From the NCBI RefSeq assembly GCF_021432385.1, contig NZ_JAEACT010000002.1, positions 310,001 to 374,000 on the forward strand: a stretch of DNA of 64,000 nt, given 5' to 3'. Shown here piece after piece: positions 1 through 8,937 of this stretch; position 1 is the first letter of the stretch; every line of letters begins with the position of its first letter. The notes under the pieces were generated by a model. That model was not told where the DNA came from and made no database searches. It was given only the letters and a program-made list of their open reading frames with translations. Position numbers and translations under genes: made by a program. This DNA comes from Clostridium hydrogenum. Lineage in GTDB: Bacteria; Bacillota; Clostridia; Clostridiales; Clostridiaceae.

Positions 1-357
1 GAAAAAATAGGTTTATGGGAAACAAATGCTTGGGTTCAAGGTTCAGCATTTATAATAACTTTAATTATTTGTATTATATTAGGAAATGGAAATATACGAG
101 GAATAAAAGATGTTAATAAACTCTATCTTTTGGGTGGAGTATTCGGCGCCATAATTACATTTACAGTAATGAAGGGAATATCCATTCTTGGCCCAACTCA
201 CTCTATCAGTGCAATACTTATAGCTCAATTAACTTCTGCTGCACTTATAGATGCTCTTGGACTTTTTTCATCTAAAAAAATACCCTTTGGCACAAACGAA
301 TATATTGGAGTAGCACTTATGCTGGTAGGAATTGTAGTCTTTAAACTCAAATTTTAA
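1..357 (+). CDS. YdcZ/DUF606-type DMT transporter, C-terminal part
   Basis: The gene is open from base 1, so its 5' end lies outside the window; 118 residues are visible. The protein is almost wholly hydrophobic, with about four membrane spans separated by short loops. The glycine-rich segment GGVFGAIITF and the ending GVALMLVGIVVFKLKF resemble the small YdcZ (DUF606) branch of the drug/metabolite transporter superfamily, which sits in the cytoplasmic membrane and whose substrates are mostly unknown. A large palindromic repeat begins only five bases after the stop codon. Family assignment is by recall of the pattern; no substrate can be inferred. Confidence 0.75.
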   Translation, partial: EKIGLWETNAWVQGSAFIITLIICIILGNGNIRGIKDVNKLYLLGGVFGAIITFTVMKGISILGPTHSISAILIAQLTSAALIDALGLFSSKKIPFGTNEYIGVALMLVGIVVFKLKF

Positions 358-362
358 ATATG

Positions 363-552
363 GCGAAATAAATGTATTGCAGGATATTAAATAAAATTAA
401 TAAATCTAAGGCAAAAAACTTTAAAACCCTAAGATGTTTCAATAACTCGCTGAAAGAACGCTCAGACAATTGAAACATCTAAGGCCTTTAAAGTTTTTTA
501 CCTAAGATTTATAAAATTTTATTTAAATCATCCTACAACACACTTACTTCGC
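363..552 (+). repeat. Large palindrome P1 directly after a stop codon
   Basis: The block begins GCGAAATAAATG and ends with the complementary CACTTACTTCGC. The arms pair over most of 190 bases, including a mid-arm CTAAG..CTTTAAA part. The apex carries CAATAACTCGC then GCTCAGACAATTG, also seen in P3-P6. It starts five bases after the stop of the transporter gene. It could act as a transcript-end hairpin; no typical U-run follows. Confidence 0.85.
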
Positions 553-815
553 AGCGGACATGGTTTTAAGGAAAAAATTCCTCCCTACCTACGGAATTTT
601 AATATAAAAACAAGAACTACTACAATTGCGTAAGCAATAAAAAACTAAGTTATAAGATTTTCCTGACGCAAGTTTATTAATATACAAAATTTTATTGCAC
701 TACTATTGAGAGTACTTCTACTAAGTTAAAGAACCTACATGGGCTTACACCCAAACCCCTAGCAAGTGTATCCTTCTCTGTACTTTGTACTCTGTCATCT
801 GTACTCTGCTTTTAA
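553..815. repeat. Mosaic repeat C1 (tail module plus GTACTCT module)
   Basis: This fills the rest of the gap between two convergent genes. It contains the modules CTACCTACGGAATTTTA, GATTTTCCTGACGCAAG, a GGGCTTACACCC hairpin with AAACCCCTAG, and a terminal array of GTACTCTGT/GTACTTTGT units. The same modules recur in other orders near 4.6, 10.4, 25.8, 27.5, 33.0, 50.5 and 60.4 kb. It ends at the stop codon of the FmdB gene. No gene is seen here. Confidence 0.75.
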
Positions 816-1003
816 TGGCAGCCTCCGCAGCTAGAACAATTTCCACTGCAGTTTCCTCCATTTTTACCATAAAACTTTCCTTTGTACACTCTTTCTACCT
901 CTTCGCTTTTACATTTAGGGCAAACTATCTTTTCTGAATTGCTATTTACTATTTCAAAAAACTCCTCATTACAGTTCTTACATTTATAATCAATTAAAGG
1001 CAT
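812..1003 (-). CDS. FmdB-type zinc ribbon protein
   Basis: A 63-residue protein starting MPLIDYKCKNC. This start is preferred over one five codons upstream because GGAGTG lies about eight bases before it. Two CxxC pairs near the N-terminus (CKNC and CPKC) form the putative zinc ribbon of the FmdB/CxxC regulatory family (Pfam zf-RING_8 type). The C-terminal tail is rich in Gly, Ser and Cys (GNCSGNCSSCGGCH), a feature common in clostridial members. The family's function is unproven; regulatory or metal-handling roles have been suggested. The gene converges on the transporter fragment at the left and is divergent from the subtilase. Confidence 0.88.
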   Translation of the reverse strand: MPLIDYKCKNCNEEFFEIVNSNSEKIVCPKCKSEEVERVYKGKFYGKNGGNCSGNCSSCGGCH

Positions 1004-1140
1004 TAAAATCACTCCCATAAATATTTTATCTTATACTGTTCTCATAAAATTATATACCACTTTTATTTCTAAATTCAACATTTAGGCTCATTGTAAATAT
1101 AATAATATTGTAAGCTTTTTATAAAAGGATGATAAATTTA

Positions 1141-2328
1141 ATGTTTTCTTTAAAAAATAAGATAGATCCAAATTTACATGTTTTATTATCTAGTAACAAT
1201 AACAGGTGTTTTAGAGTATTGATTTACTGTAATAAATTTATAGATAGAATCGAATCAAGATTAAAATCTTATAAATGCACAATACATTGCAGTTTAGAAA
1301 TTGTAAATTGCATATGCGCTGATGTTTCTTCGTTAACAATAACTAGACTGGTTGAATATCCGGAAATTAAATATATAACCTTTGATAGTATCGGTAGCAT
1401 TTGTGCCCATAATGTGCTTTCGGGAAATAACATAAGAGCAGGTTTTATGAAAGAAATAAAATTAAGTGGCAAAGGAATATGTATTGGAATAATTGATACT
1501 GGTGTTTATCCTCATAAAGATCTTAAATCTCCATCTCAAAAGATATGCAAGTTTGTGGACCTTATAAATGAATTAAATTATCCTTATGATGACAATGGTC
1601 ATGGAACTTTTATTAGCGGTCTTATCGCTAGTGGTGGTTCAAAATATAGTGGTATAGCAAGAAGCTCTGTAATATACATGGTTAAAGCTTTTGAAGCATC
1701 TGGAAGAGCTTATATTTCCTCAATTTTAAAAGCTCTCATACTGCTTATTAATGAAAGCAAGGGAAATAACATACGAGTTATTTGTCTACCTTTTGAAACT
1801 TTTTCACAAAATTCATTTATTCTTTCTACATTTTCAAAGCTCTTTAAGCTCGCCAATGATAATAATATAGTAATTGTAGTTCCTTCTGGAAGTAACAAGA
1901 ATGATAAAAATTCAATGGTTGGAATAGCTTCCTTAAACAATTGCATAACCGTATCTGGTATTACATCAGGATCTCAAATGAATCCTTATACTTATTCTTC
2001 TGCTGGACCCTTGGGAAAATTAGAAAAGCCGAATTTATGTGCTGCATGTACTGATTTAGGTTCTCTTAATTGCGATACTTCTTATATATCTGAAAGAAAT
2101 GGTGTGAAATTATATCCTCATGAATTGAAAACTCCATATACAAGTTATGAAGGCACTTCCTGTGCCGCTGCATTTGTGGCTGGTGTGTTTGCACTATTAT
2201 TTGAAAAGAATCCTGAACTATCTCCAAAAGATGCAATTTCATTAATTAAAACCTCCTGCAAATTATTAAAAATTCCTAAATGGCAGCAAGGTTTAGGTTA
2301 TATAGATTTAGAAAATTTATTTCAATAA
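1141..2328 (+). CDS. AprX-like intracellular subtilisin-family protease
   Basis: A 395-residue S8 peptidase. The catalytic triad is visible as Asp119 in IIDTGVYPH, His154 in DNGHGT and Ser340 in EGTSCAA; the oxyanion Asn lies in PSGSN. No signal peptide or cell-wall anchor is visible. The roughly 110-residue N-terminal region preceding the catalytic Asp looks like the built-in inhibitory/propeptide region of AprX-type proteases, so a cytoplasmic or non-classically exported enzyme is likely. Start: an ATG at 1129 overlaps the AAAGG ribosome site; the in-frame ATG at 1141 has workable spacing and is preferred. Cysteines are numerous for this family. It stands alone, divergent from the FmdB gene. 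Confidence 0.92.
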   Translation: MFSLKNKIDPNLHVLLSSNNNRCFRVLIYCNKFIDRIESRLKSYKCTIHCSLEIVNCICADVSSLTITRLVEYPEIKYITFDSIGSICAHNVLSGNNIRAGFMKEIKLSGKGICIGIIDTGVYPHKDLKSPSQKICKFVDLINELNYPYDDNGHGTFISGLIASGGSKYSGIARSSVIYMVKAFEASGRAYISSILKALILLINESKGNNIRVICLPFETFSQNSFILSTFSKLFKLANDNNIVIVVPSGSNKNDKNSMVGIASLNNCITVSGITSGSQMNPYTYSSAGPLGKLEKPNLCAACTDLGSLNCDTSYISERNGVKLYPHELKTPYTSYEGTSCAAAFVAGVFALLFEKNPELSPKDAISLIKTSCKLLKIPKWQQGLGYIDLENLFQ

Positions 2329-2371
2329 AATTTATGAATAAAAAAAAATAAAATAACACATATTATAAGTA

Positions 2372-2497
2372 GCAACTTAAAATTTGTTGCTGCTGTTTAG
2401 TAAACGAAATTGCATTTGTAACAATTTCGCAATCAGGTAAATGACCATGGTTATTTACTTGTCTAAATACTGTCCCTGAGCTTAACCCCTCAGGGAC
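2372..2497. terminator. Cluster of four small hairpins between convergent genes
   Basis: Four inverted repeats follow each other: GCAAC/GTTGC (2372-2390), CGAAATTG/CAATTTCG (2405-2429), GTAAAT/ATTTAC (2437-2458) and a perfect nine-base stem GTCCCTGAG/CTCAGGGAC (2472-2497). They occupy the gap between the convergent subtilase and ABC permease genes. No clear U-run follows, so termination is an inference from position. Confidence 0.5.
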
Positions 2498-2508
2498 TAT
2501 CAATATAC

Positions 2509-3690
2509 TTATGATCTAAATATAACCTCTTCTCTACTAAACATATACCTAGCGAACAAAAGTGATCCTACTATATATATTATCATCCATCCAAAAGTTA
2601 TTGCAATGTGTGTATAATTATGAATTCCAACTAAGAATTCCTTCATGAGACAAGTTGCATTTGTAATTGGTATATTGAAATAAAAACCTTCTATACTCTT
2701 AGGATCTTTCATCATAACAGCATAAACTAAAACCATAGCTATTATAGTTATAGGGCTTAAGTAAGTTTGAGCTTCTTTAAAGGATCTTGCATAAATGCTA
2801 AGTGCAAGTTCTACAGCTCCAAACACTACTGTAGCTAAAATAGGAAGTATCATTACAAGAAGCATAGTGCCTGCGCCTAAATTAAAACCTGCGCCATTAC
2901 CAAACATACCATTCTTCTGCTTCATGGTTATAAACAGTCCAGCCAATGATGAAAGAGACATTATTATTCCCATAATACTTATAGCTAAAAGTTTTCCCCA
3001 CAAAATGGACATCCTTCCAGCTTTAGTTGTAAGAAGTGGTTCTAGAGTTCCCCTTTCCTTTTCTCCTGCACCCAAATCAACTGATGGTGCAATTGTACTA
3101 GTTACACTATAAAGCATTAATAAAAGTGGAACTAACATAGTTGCCATAAGTGTTGAAACTGCACTATCCTTTTTAGCGGTATCATCTACAACTTTAATAG
3201 GTGTTAGTATTGCCGGATTTATATGCTTCTCAGAAAGTCTCGCTGATACTATTTGTTTAGAATAGACATCAATATATGATTTTACTATTTCTACTGCAGT
3301 TTGTGCATCTGTGCTTGTGTTATCATAGGTTAAAGTAACCTGTTCATCTGAACCCTTGCTAAGATTTTCATCAAAGTTTTCTGGTATTGTAATTGCCGCA
3401 AGTATATTACCAGATTTAACATCACTTTTAATATTCTTAGAGTTAACTATCTTTATATTTTTTTGAGCCTTTATATAAGTTTCAAGCTGTGAATTTCCCT
3501 TATCAACTATAGAAATTTTAAGATTGTTTTTTACTTTATCTTCACTTTTATTCATTACCGTTCCTATAAAAAATGAGATTATTGGTAAAATAAGAATCGG
3601 TATTAGTATATTCATTATTATAGTTTTTCTATCTCTAAACATGTCCGTAAGTTCTTTTTTTAATACTATCATGGTTGTATTATTTTTCAT
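2509..3690 (-). CDS. ABC-2 permease, NatB-like
   Basis: A 393-residue membrane protein, the transmembrane half of a NatAB-type ABC exporter. It has an N-terminal membrane span at about residues 20-45, then a large soluble extracytoplasmic domain to about residue 175, then five or six hydrophobic segments, the layout of NatB/YhaP proteins. The ATG at 3690 has GGGAG eight bases upstream; the GTG three codons earlier overlaps the ATPase stop and is less likely. The ribosome site lies within the last codons of the upstream ATPase gene, so the two are translationally coupled. NatAB in Bacillus extrudes sodium; the substrate here is not shown by sequence. Confidence 0.88.
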   Translation of the reverse strand: MKNNTTMIVLKKELTDMFRDRKTIIMNILIPILILPIISFFIGTVMNKSEDKVKNNLKISIVDKGNSQLETYIKAQKNIKIVNSKNIKSDVKSGNILAAITIPENFDENLSKGSDEQVTLTYDNTSTDAQTAVEIVKSYIDVYSKQIVSARLSEKHINPAILTPIKVVDDTAKKDSAVSTLMATMLVPLLLMLYSVTSTIAPSVDLGAGEKERGTLEPLLTTKAGRMSILWGKLLAISIMGIIMSLSSLAGLFITMKQKNGMFGNGAGFNLGAGTMLLVMILPILATVVFGAVELALSIYARSFKEAQTYLSPITIIAMVLVYAVMMKDPKSIEGFYFNIPITNATCLMKEFLVGIHNYTHIAITFGWMIIYIVGSLLFARYMFSREEVIFRS

Positions 3691-3695
3691 GTATA

Positions 3696-4418
3696 TCACT
3701 CCCTATCTATTAACTTTACGAAAACTTCTTCAAGATCACTATTGTTATATTTTTCCTTAAGACTTTCAATAGTCCCCTCTTCTATTAATTTGCCCTTATG
3801 AATTATAACTACTCTGTCACAAAGTTTTTCTACCTCCGTCATGCTGTGACTTGAAAAAACTACAGCCTTGTTTTCCCTTTTACATTCTAAAATAAAGTCT
3901 TGTACAATTCTTGCTGCACTAACATCAAGTCCTGTAGTTGGTTCATCAAATAATACTGCCGATGGATTATGAACAATTGATCTTGCTATAGAAACCTTCT
4001 GTTTCATTCCTCTTGAAAACTTTCCAACCCTTTTATCTATATACTCATTCATTTCCAATCTATTTGAAAGGTCTTGTATACTTTTTTTAGCTTCTTCATC
4101 TGACATTCCATTAAGCTTTGCAAAATACATTATATTTTCTTTTGCAGTAAGCCTATCATAAAGACCAACATCTCCACCAAATAATATTCCTATCTCTCCT
4201 CTAGCCTTATTTGGGTCCTTTGAAACGTCATGTCCATTTACAATGGCTTTTCCATCTGAAATTTTAAGCATTGTAGCAAGCATTCTTAAAGTAGTTGTTT
4301 TTCCTGCTCCATTTTCACCTAAAAGTCCTACAATTTCTCCATTATTAACATTGAAGCTTATATTATCTACTGCCGTTGTTTTTTTAAACTTTTTTGTAAT
4401 CCCTTTAACTTCTATCAT
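3696..4418 (-). CDS. ABC transporter ATPase, NatA-like
   Basis: A 240-residue ATP-binding subunit partnering the downstream permease. Walker A is GENGAGKTT, the signature is degenerate (FSRGMKQK), Walker B is VLFDEPTTGLD and the switch His lies in SSHSM. The LFGG and FSRGM forms are typical of the NatA/ABC-2 exporter subfamily. The chosen ATG (4418) has AGGAGGG seven bases upstream; a longer reading frame exists but lacks a ribosome site. The gene overlaps the permease reading frame closely, making a two-gene unit. A mosaic repeat (C2) separates it from the CPBP gene upstream, so joint transcription with that operon is uncertain. Confidence 0.92.
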   Translation of the reverse strand: MIEVKGITKKFKKTTAVDNISFNVNNGEIVGLLGENGAGKTTTLRMLATMLKISDGKAIVNGHDVSKDPNKARGEIGILFGGDVGLYDRLTAKENIMYFAKLNGMSDEEAKKSIQDLSNRLEMNEYIDKRVGKFSRGMKQKVSIARSIVHNPSAVLFDEPTTGLDVSAARIVQDFILECKRENKAVVFSSHSMTEVEKLCDRVVIIHKGKLIEEGTIESLKEKYNNSDLEEVFVKLIDRE

Positions 4419-4517
4419 TAATGTTCCCTCCTGACTACCTTTATGTACATATTTTATAAAAAAATCATCATTATTCATAGTACTGTAAGTAACTGATAAA
4501 ATTACTTAAGTCACTTT

Positions 4518-4730
4518 TAGATAGAGTAGAGAGTAAAGAGTAGAGTGATGGATGCTTTTTCTCCGCTATCGCTGCGAAAAATCTTAAAACTTATTTTTGA
4601 TTGCTCGCGCAATCGCATAATTACTGTTATCAGCAAAGCTGACAACAGTTAAGTTTAAGATTTACATGACCGTAAGGAAAGGTAAATCCTCCTTCACTGT
4701 ACTCTGTACTCTGTCAGTTGTACTCTGATT
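4518..4730. repeat. Mosaic repeat C2 with short tandem arrays at both ends
   Basis: The left end is an array of AGAGTA-type units, the right end an array of TACTCTG units, roughly complementary. Between them lie the shared TTTTTCTCCGCTATCGCTGCGAAAAATCTTAAAACTTA module (seen in C3, C5, C7) and a GTTATCAGC/GCTGACAAC hairpin. It ends exactly at the stop codon of the CPBP gene. Confidence 0.75.
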
Positions 4731-5666
4731 TTAGCTTACTCCTCTACTCGTCACAACTAGCACATATATTACTACGGAAATTACAATGGGAATAGCTGCA
4801 ACTGCTTTATTAGTAAAGGTCATAACCTCATGGCTTCCACTTGAGCTTACTGGTATATTATTGTATGCTCCCCTTTTGCTTTCCTTTATTAATTCCTTCA
4901 TTAAACCAATTATAACTGCAACGGCTATTAAGGCAACAATAAAAAGAGATGCTAATCCTACAAGTTTCATACTCGTATTATTCATACTTTGCTGACTCTT
5001 TTTAATGGTTGCAGATGATGCTCCCTTTAATATAGCCCAACTCATTAGCGTATTCACACCATTAAATGTAAAATGAATTATCATAGAGGCAAAAATAGAA
5101 TTTGTTATCCTAACTACGCAAGCAAGAATTATACCTAACGCAAAGGCATATAGAAACTGTGGTGGATTAAGATGAAGTACTGCAAATAAAAATCCATTAA
5201 TAAGTGCCGCTTTCCACAGTTTAACATCATCATATCCAGATAATACAACACCTCTCATTGTCAATTCTTCACAGCAGGCTGGTGTAAGTGCCACTATTGC
5301 AACCATTACAACAATTGGGAGACTTTGAAGCTTATTAAAAACGTCTTGTACATTGTTGTAATAAAAAAAGCTTGTTAAATACGATAAAAATCCAGCTAAA
5401 GGAATAAAAAACAATCCCATAACAACTAATAAAACAACACTTGTGAAATTAATTTTATTAAATCTAAAGGTTCTTCTAATTGATTGTTTGGTTATTAACA
5501 TATATATAACTATTGGTATAATTAAAAACGCTATTTGTGTAGTTAAAAGCAGCAAACCAGTATTATTTTTAATTAAATTCCTTATTGGAATTAATAAATA
5601 TCCTCCTTTAATTTGAAGTAAAATAAGTATAAGAAAAAATATATTTACTTTTAAAACCTTTTTCAA
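4731..5666 (-). CDS. CPBP-family intramembrane metalloprotease
   Basis: A 311-residue polytopic membrane protein with about eight hydrophobic segments. The three CPBP (Abi/CAAX-protease) motifs are present: Glu133-Glu134 with Arg138 in EELTMRG, His165 in FAVLH, and His198 with Asn202 in IIHFTFN. These form the metal-dependent active site inside the membrane. The start is TTG with AGGAGG six bases upstream. It is the last gene of a GntR-ATPase-membrane-membrane-CPBP operon, which suggests a role in envelope peptide maturation or immunity. The C-terminal quarter, after motif three, is longer than in the simplest members. Substrate unknown. Confidence 0.88.
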   Translation of the reverse strand: MKKVLKVNIFFLILILLQIKGGYLLIPIRNLIKNNTGLLLLTTQIAFLIIPIVIYMLITKQSIRRTFRFNKINFTSVVLLVVMGLFFIPLAGFLSYLTSFFYYNNVQDVFNKLQSLPIVVMVAIVALTPACCEELTMRGVVLSGYDDVKLWKAALINGFLFAVLHLNPPQFLYAFALGIILACVVRITNSIFASMIIHFTFNGVNTLMSWAILKGASSATIKKSQQSMNNTSMKLVGLASLFIVALIAVAVIIGLMKELIKESKRGAYNNIPVSSSGSHEVMTFTNKAVAAIPIVISVVIYVLVVTSRGVS

Positions 5667-5695
5667 ATTCTTTCCTCCTAATCATAATAAACTTT

Positions 5696-6361
5696 CTAAA
5701 TATCAGCTTTTTTTAGTATACGCCACCCCCATATTAATGCTAAAATACTTAATACTCCTAAAATAATTTGAAGAATTCCATCCTTTAGAACATCAACCTT
5801 TATCATAGACAAAAATAATATATATATAACCGTAATTGCAAAATAAATTGTTGCTAAAAATAATATTGCCAAATTTTTATTCTTCTCATTTAAAAATAGA
5901 ACATTGATAATCATACTTATAAATATTATACCAATAAATATTAGTAGTTGATATATCCATAATTCTCCTAATGAAATGTAATTTATAATACCTTTTCCTA
6001 TAAATCCATAGGCATCAAAGGAAAATATCTTAGTTCCTTTATTATTAATTATAAATATTATGCTTTGAATAATTGATACTATTATTGCTATGCCTATATC
6101 CACGATTATATTTGCTACATAAATAGTTTTACGCATAGCACCAATTGACATTAAATGATTTATCATATACTTATATGTTGGGTATACTGAAAATAAAAGC
6201 AAAATAAACATTTCAATATTAAAAGTTATGTCCGAGTAATTTATATTTAAGCTACCAAGAGCCATAGATATTACCAGCATAATTAAAAGCATTGCCGCAA
6301 TTAAGGCTATTGCCTTTTTCTTTATAACAAGTAAGGCCTTAACACTTTTCTCAAGTCCCAT
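5696..6361 (-). CDS. Membrane protein, probable ABC permease subunit
   Basis: A 221-residue integral membrane protein with six predicted spans and no enzymatic motif. Start ATG with GGAGGGAG a few bases upstream. It lies 15 bases after a similar membrane protein and directly downstream of an ATPase with no other membrane partner, so the two membrane proteins together are likely the transmembrane half of the transporter. Members of GntR(YtrA)-controlled ABC loci usually have such small, poorly conserved permeases. The sequence itself is not diagnostic; the function is inferred from operon position. Confidence 0.65.
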   Translation of the reverse strand: MGLEKSVKALLVIKKKAIALIAAMLLIMLVISMALGSLNINYSDITFNIEMFILLLFSVYPTYKYMINHLMSIGAMRKTIYVANIIVDIGIAIIVSIIQSIIFIINNKGTKIFSFDAYGFIGKGIINYISLGELWIYQLLIFIGIIFISMIINVLFLNEKNKNLAILFLATIYFAITVIYILFLSMIKVDVLKDGILQIILGVLSILALIWGWRILKKADI

Positions 6362-6376
6362 TAAAATACTCCCTCC

Positions 6377-7084
6377 CTAATTTATATCAACTTTCATAAA
6401 TATCTTTTTTCCGAGCCAATACTCTATTATTGTAAAAATCACAATAAGCCCTAAATATAAAATATAGTATGCATTGTGCCTTATAAACCATATAAAAGGA
6501 TAAAAATTTTTATTACTATCACCCAAAAATACAGAGGCAACTACGATTATACAAGCTATTATTGTAGCAATCAATCTAACACTTTTTTTAACTACAGAAA
6601 ATACTACTATTAAATTTGCAAGCATATAAATCATGCTAAACACAGCTAACACTAAAATCAACATTTCACCAATTGAAAGAAATTTAACCTCATTAAATTT
6701 ATACCAAAAACATATCACCGATTTTCTACTATGTATAACTTGATTTATCATAACACCAACAAAGAAAGTAGTTCCTGTTATTATAGAAACTATCAATATT
6801 ATTAGTATATTTTCATGATAATATTGTTTTCTATTAAAACTCCACTTTACAGAATAATTTAAAATCCTTCCATACAATATGGATATGTGAGAAAAAGCCG
6901 TAAATAAAATTATTCCTGCTACATAAGCATAAGTATATTGATTTTCATACCTCACACCATGTTGAATCGCTGCCATGAGTGATGAAATTAACAGTAGTCC
7001 GCCTAAAAGTATTAATTGAATTGAATAATCTCTATAGTACATATCCATTTTTATTTTTAATTTTCTTTTATCTAACTTTTCCAA
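6377..7084 (-). CDS. Membrane protein, probable ABC permease subunit
   Basis: A 235-residue protein starting at a TTG codon with AGGGTGA upstream. After a basic N-terminus (about 20 residues rich in Lys/Arg) there are six hydrophobic segments. It resembles its downstream neighbour in size and layout but not clearly in sequence. It lies between the ATPase gene (23 bases upstream) and the second membrane protein. Most likely it is one half of the membrane channel of the ABC transporter under GntR control. No specific family is recognised. Confidence 0.65.
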   Translation of the reverse strand: MEKLDKRKLKIKMDMYYRDYSIQLILLGGLLLISSLMAAIQHGVRYENQYTYAYVAGIILFTAFSHISILYGRILNYSVKWSFNRKQYYHENILIILIVSIITGTTFFVGVMINQVIHSRKSVICFWYKFNEVKFLSIGEMLILVLAVFSMIYMLANLIVVFSVVKKSVRLIATIIACIIVVASVFLGDSNKNFYPFIWFIRHNAYYILYLGLIVIFTIIEYWLGKKIFMKVDIN

Positions 7085-7107
7085 TTTTAATCACCCTCTA
7101 TCTAAAA

Positions 7108-7974
7108 TCACTTTTGAGTCAAATATACAAATAACTTTTGAAGGGACAGCGAACTTATTTCAAAGCCTTCATTTCTTAATTGCTGCTTAAAATCACAATT
7201 TTTATCTTCAAATACTGCCAGCTTTATTGTTTCACCAATTTCTTCTTTATGAATGATATTTATATTCTTTAGGTATTGCTGTAACTTTTTCTTATTTCCC
7301 ATAACATAAAAAGCCTTATTTCTAAGTTCATCACAGTCTTCAAAAAGCTTTAAATTTCCCCTATCAATCATTATTACTGACTCAAATAACTTGCTTACTT
7401 CATCAATTAAATGAGTTGAAAAAATTATAGTTCTAGAATTTTCAGCATAATCTTTTAAAAGCTCATCATAAAATATTTCTCTTGCAGCAGCATCAAGTCC
7501 AGAATATGCTTCATCATATATTGTAAGTTCAGCTCTACTTGAAAGACCTACAATTATCGCCACAGCTGCTTTCATTCCTTTTGACAATTCACCATATTTC
7601 CTATTTACCTGAAGATTAAACTTATAGACTAATTCCTCCTTAAAATTTTCATCCCAATTATCATAAAATATTTTAGCTACTTTAAATATTTCATCTGCTG
7701 TAAGACTTGGTATAAAAGCCCCTTGATCATTTACGAAACAAATCCTAGAGAGTGCCTTTTCATTTTCAAACACTTCTTCACCAAAAACTTTTATGCTTCC
7801 AGAATTTTTAACATATTGAGCTGTTATCAATTTTAGAAGTGATGTTTTACCTGCTCCATTCCTACCCAAAAGCCCATATATCTTACCCTCTTCAAGTTTT
7901 ATATTAAAATTATCTACTGCTTGTATTTTACCAAACTTTTTATTTAAATCTTTAATTTCAAGTGCATATGCCAT
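7108..7974 (-). CDS. ABC transporter ATPase of a GntR-controlled exporter
   Basis: A 288-residue ATP-binding protein. Walker A is GRNGAGKTS, the signature is LSKGM, Walker B is LTIYDEAYSGLD and the switch His is in STHLIDE. The Ala/Tyr after the Walker B Glu (DEAYSGLD) and the C-terminal extension of about 75 residues match the YtrB/EcsA-like branch often paired with YtrA-type GntR repressors. Start ATG with GGGGGGA upstream. It lies 11 bases after the regulator and before two membrane proteins. In Bacillus such loci respond to cell-wall antibiotics; that inducer is an analogy, not seen here. Confidence 0.9.
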   Translation of the reverse strand: MAYALEIKDLNKKFGKIQAVDNFNIKLEEGKIYGLLGRNGAGKTSLLKLITAQYVKNSGSIKVFGEEVFENEKALSRICFVNDQGAFIPSLTADEIFKVAKIFYDNWDENFKEELVYKFNLQVNRKYGELSKGMKAAVAIIVGLSSRAELTIYDEAYSGLDAAAREIFYDELLKDYAENSRTIIFSTHLIDEVSKLFESVIMIDRGNLKLFEDCDELRNKAFYVMGNKKKLQQYLKNINIIHKEEIGETIKLAVFEDKNCDFKQQLRNEGFEISSLSLQKLFVYLTQK

Positions 7975-7985
7975 AATAATCCCCC

Positions 7986-8345
7986 CTACTTTTCTTTAAG
8001 CATTTCTATTATTTCTTCTTTAGTTATGTCTAACTTTTCTGCTTCTTTTAACATTGAAATAACATACTCATTAAAAAACAACTTTCTTCTCTTTTGTTTT
8101 ATTTGCTCCTTTGCTCCATCTCTAACAAACATTCCTATCCCCCTTTTTTTAAATAAAATCTCTTCATCAACAAGCATATTTATTCCCTTACCAGCAGTTG
8201 CAGGATTTATTCCATACACAGAAGCAAACTGATTTGTTGACATTACCTGCGCTCCTTCTTCTATATATCCATCCAATATATCATCTTCAATGCCTTCCGC
8301 TACCTGAAGATATATAGGTTTTCCATCATCTAAATTTATTTTCAA
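7986..8345 (-). CDS. GntR-family regulator, YtrA type
   Basis: A 119-residue protein: an N-terminal winged helix (residues 5-75, with YLQVAEGIEDDILDG and the recognition region INPATAGKGINMLVDEEIL) and only a short C-terminal helical tail for dimerisation, which is the hallmark of the YtrA subfamily. Start is TTG at 8345 with AGGAGG eleven bases upstream, a rather long spacing. It is the first gene of the ABC-CPBP operon and a palindromic operator lies just upstream, so it is expected to repress its own operon. Confidence 0.9.
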   Translation of the reverse strand: MKINLDDGKPIYLQVAEGIEDDILDGYIEEGAQVMSTNQFASVYGINPATAGKGINMLVDEEILFKKRGIGMFVRDGAKEQIKQKRRKLFFNEYVISMLKEAEKLDITKEEIIEMLKEK

Positions 8346-8371
8346 GACCTATTATGCCTCCTTAAGTTAAT

Positions 8372-8397
8372 TAGTTAGTTACTTATATAACTAACTA
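8372..8397. promoter_or_regulatory. Probable GntR operator
   Basis: A perfect inverted repeat with ten-base arms: TAGTTAGTTA, six-base spacer CTTATA, TAACTAACTA. It sits 27 bases upstream of the GntR start, where an autorepressor operator is expected. YtrA-type regulators bind such AT-rich dyads; the binding itself is inferred. Confidence 0.7.
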
Positions 8398-8454
8398 TAT
8401 AACACATAATATAATTTTGCAATACTAAAGTAAAAATTGTATTATTAACTTTAT

Positions 8455-8483
8455 TTGACATATTAATTTTAATATGGTAACAT
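8455..8483 (+). promoter_or_regulatory. Candidate sigma-A promoter
   Basis: TTGACA (8455-8460), 17-base spacer, TAACAT (8478-8483), about 60 bases upstream of the truncated methyltransferase gene on the plus strand. Confidence 0.55.
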
Positions 8484-8541
8484 AAATGTTGGTTAATTGA
8501 TAATGAATATCAATATCATGTTTTAGAAAGGAGTATTTAAC

Positions 8542-8922
8542 ATGCAACAAAAATTAAAAGGTATCCCAGAAACATTACTCATTCCACTCTGGGCAAGAGC
8601 AACAGAAACTACGCGTTCGGAACCTATCATAAAAGACTCCAAAGCAATAGAAATGATGGAAAATATTGATTATGATTTCTCAAAATTTGATAATACCTGG
8701 TTATCACAAACAGGTGTTGCTGTACGGACTGAACTTTTAGATAATGGCACCAAAGCCTTTATGCATAAGCACCCTAATGCTACAATCATAAATATTGGCT
8801 GCGGTTTAGACACTAGATTTTTTAGATTGGATAATAATAAAATTAAGTGGTATGACCTAGATTTACCTGAACCAATTAGGATAAGAAAACTTTTTTTGCC
8901 GAATTTGAGATTTTCTAAATAG
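8542..8922 (+). pseudogene. LCM-type O-methyltransferase, truncated
   Basis: The 126 residues match the N-terminal half of leucine-carboxyl-methyltransferase-like (PPM1/TcmP) proteins: the entry helix WARATETTR, the SAM-binding strand IINIGCGLDTRFFRL and the acidic motif WYDLDLPEPI are intact. Family members run to about 270 residues. Here the reading frame continues only a few residues after RIRKLF and stops, with the next gene starting 15 bases on, so the substrate-binding half has been lost by deletion. It keeps a good ribosome site and promoter. Probably inactive. Confidence 0.8.
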
Positions 8923-8937
8923 CAAGGAGGTTATTCA

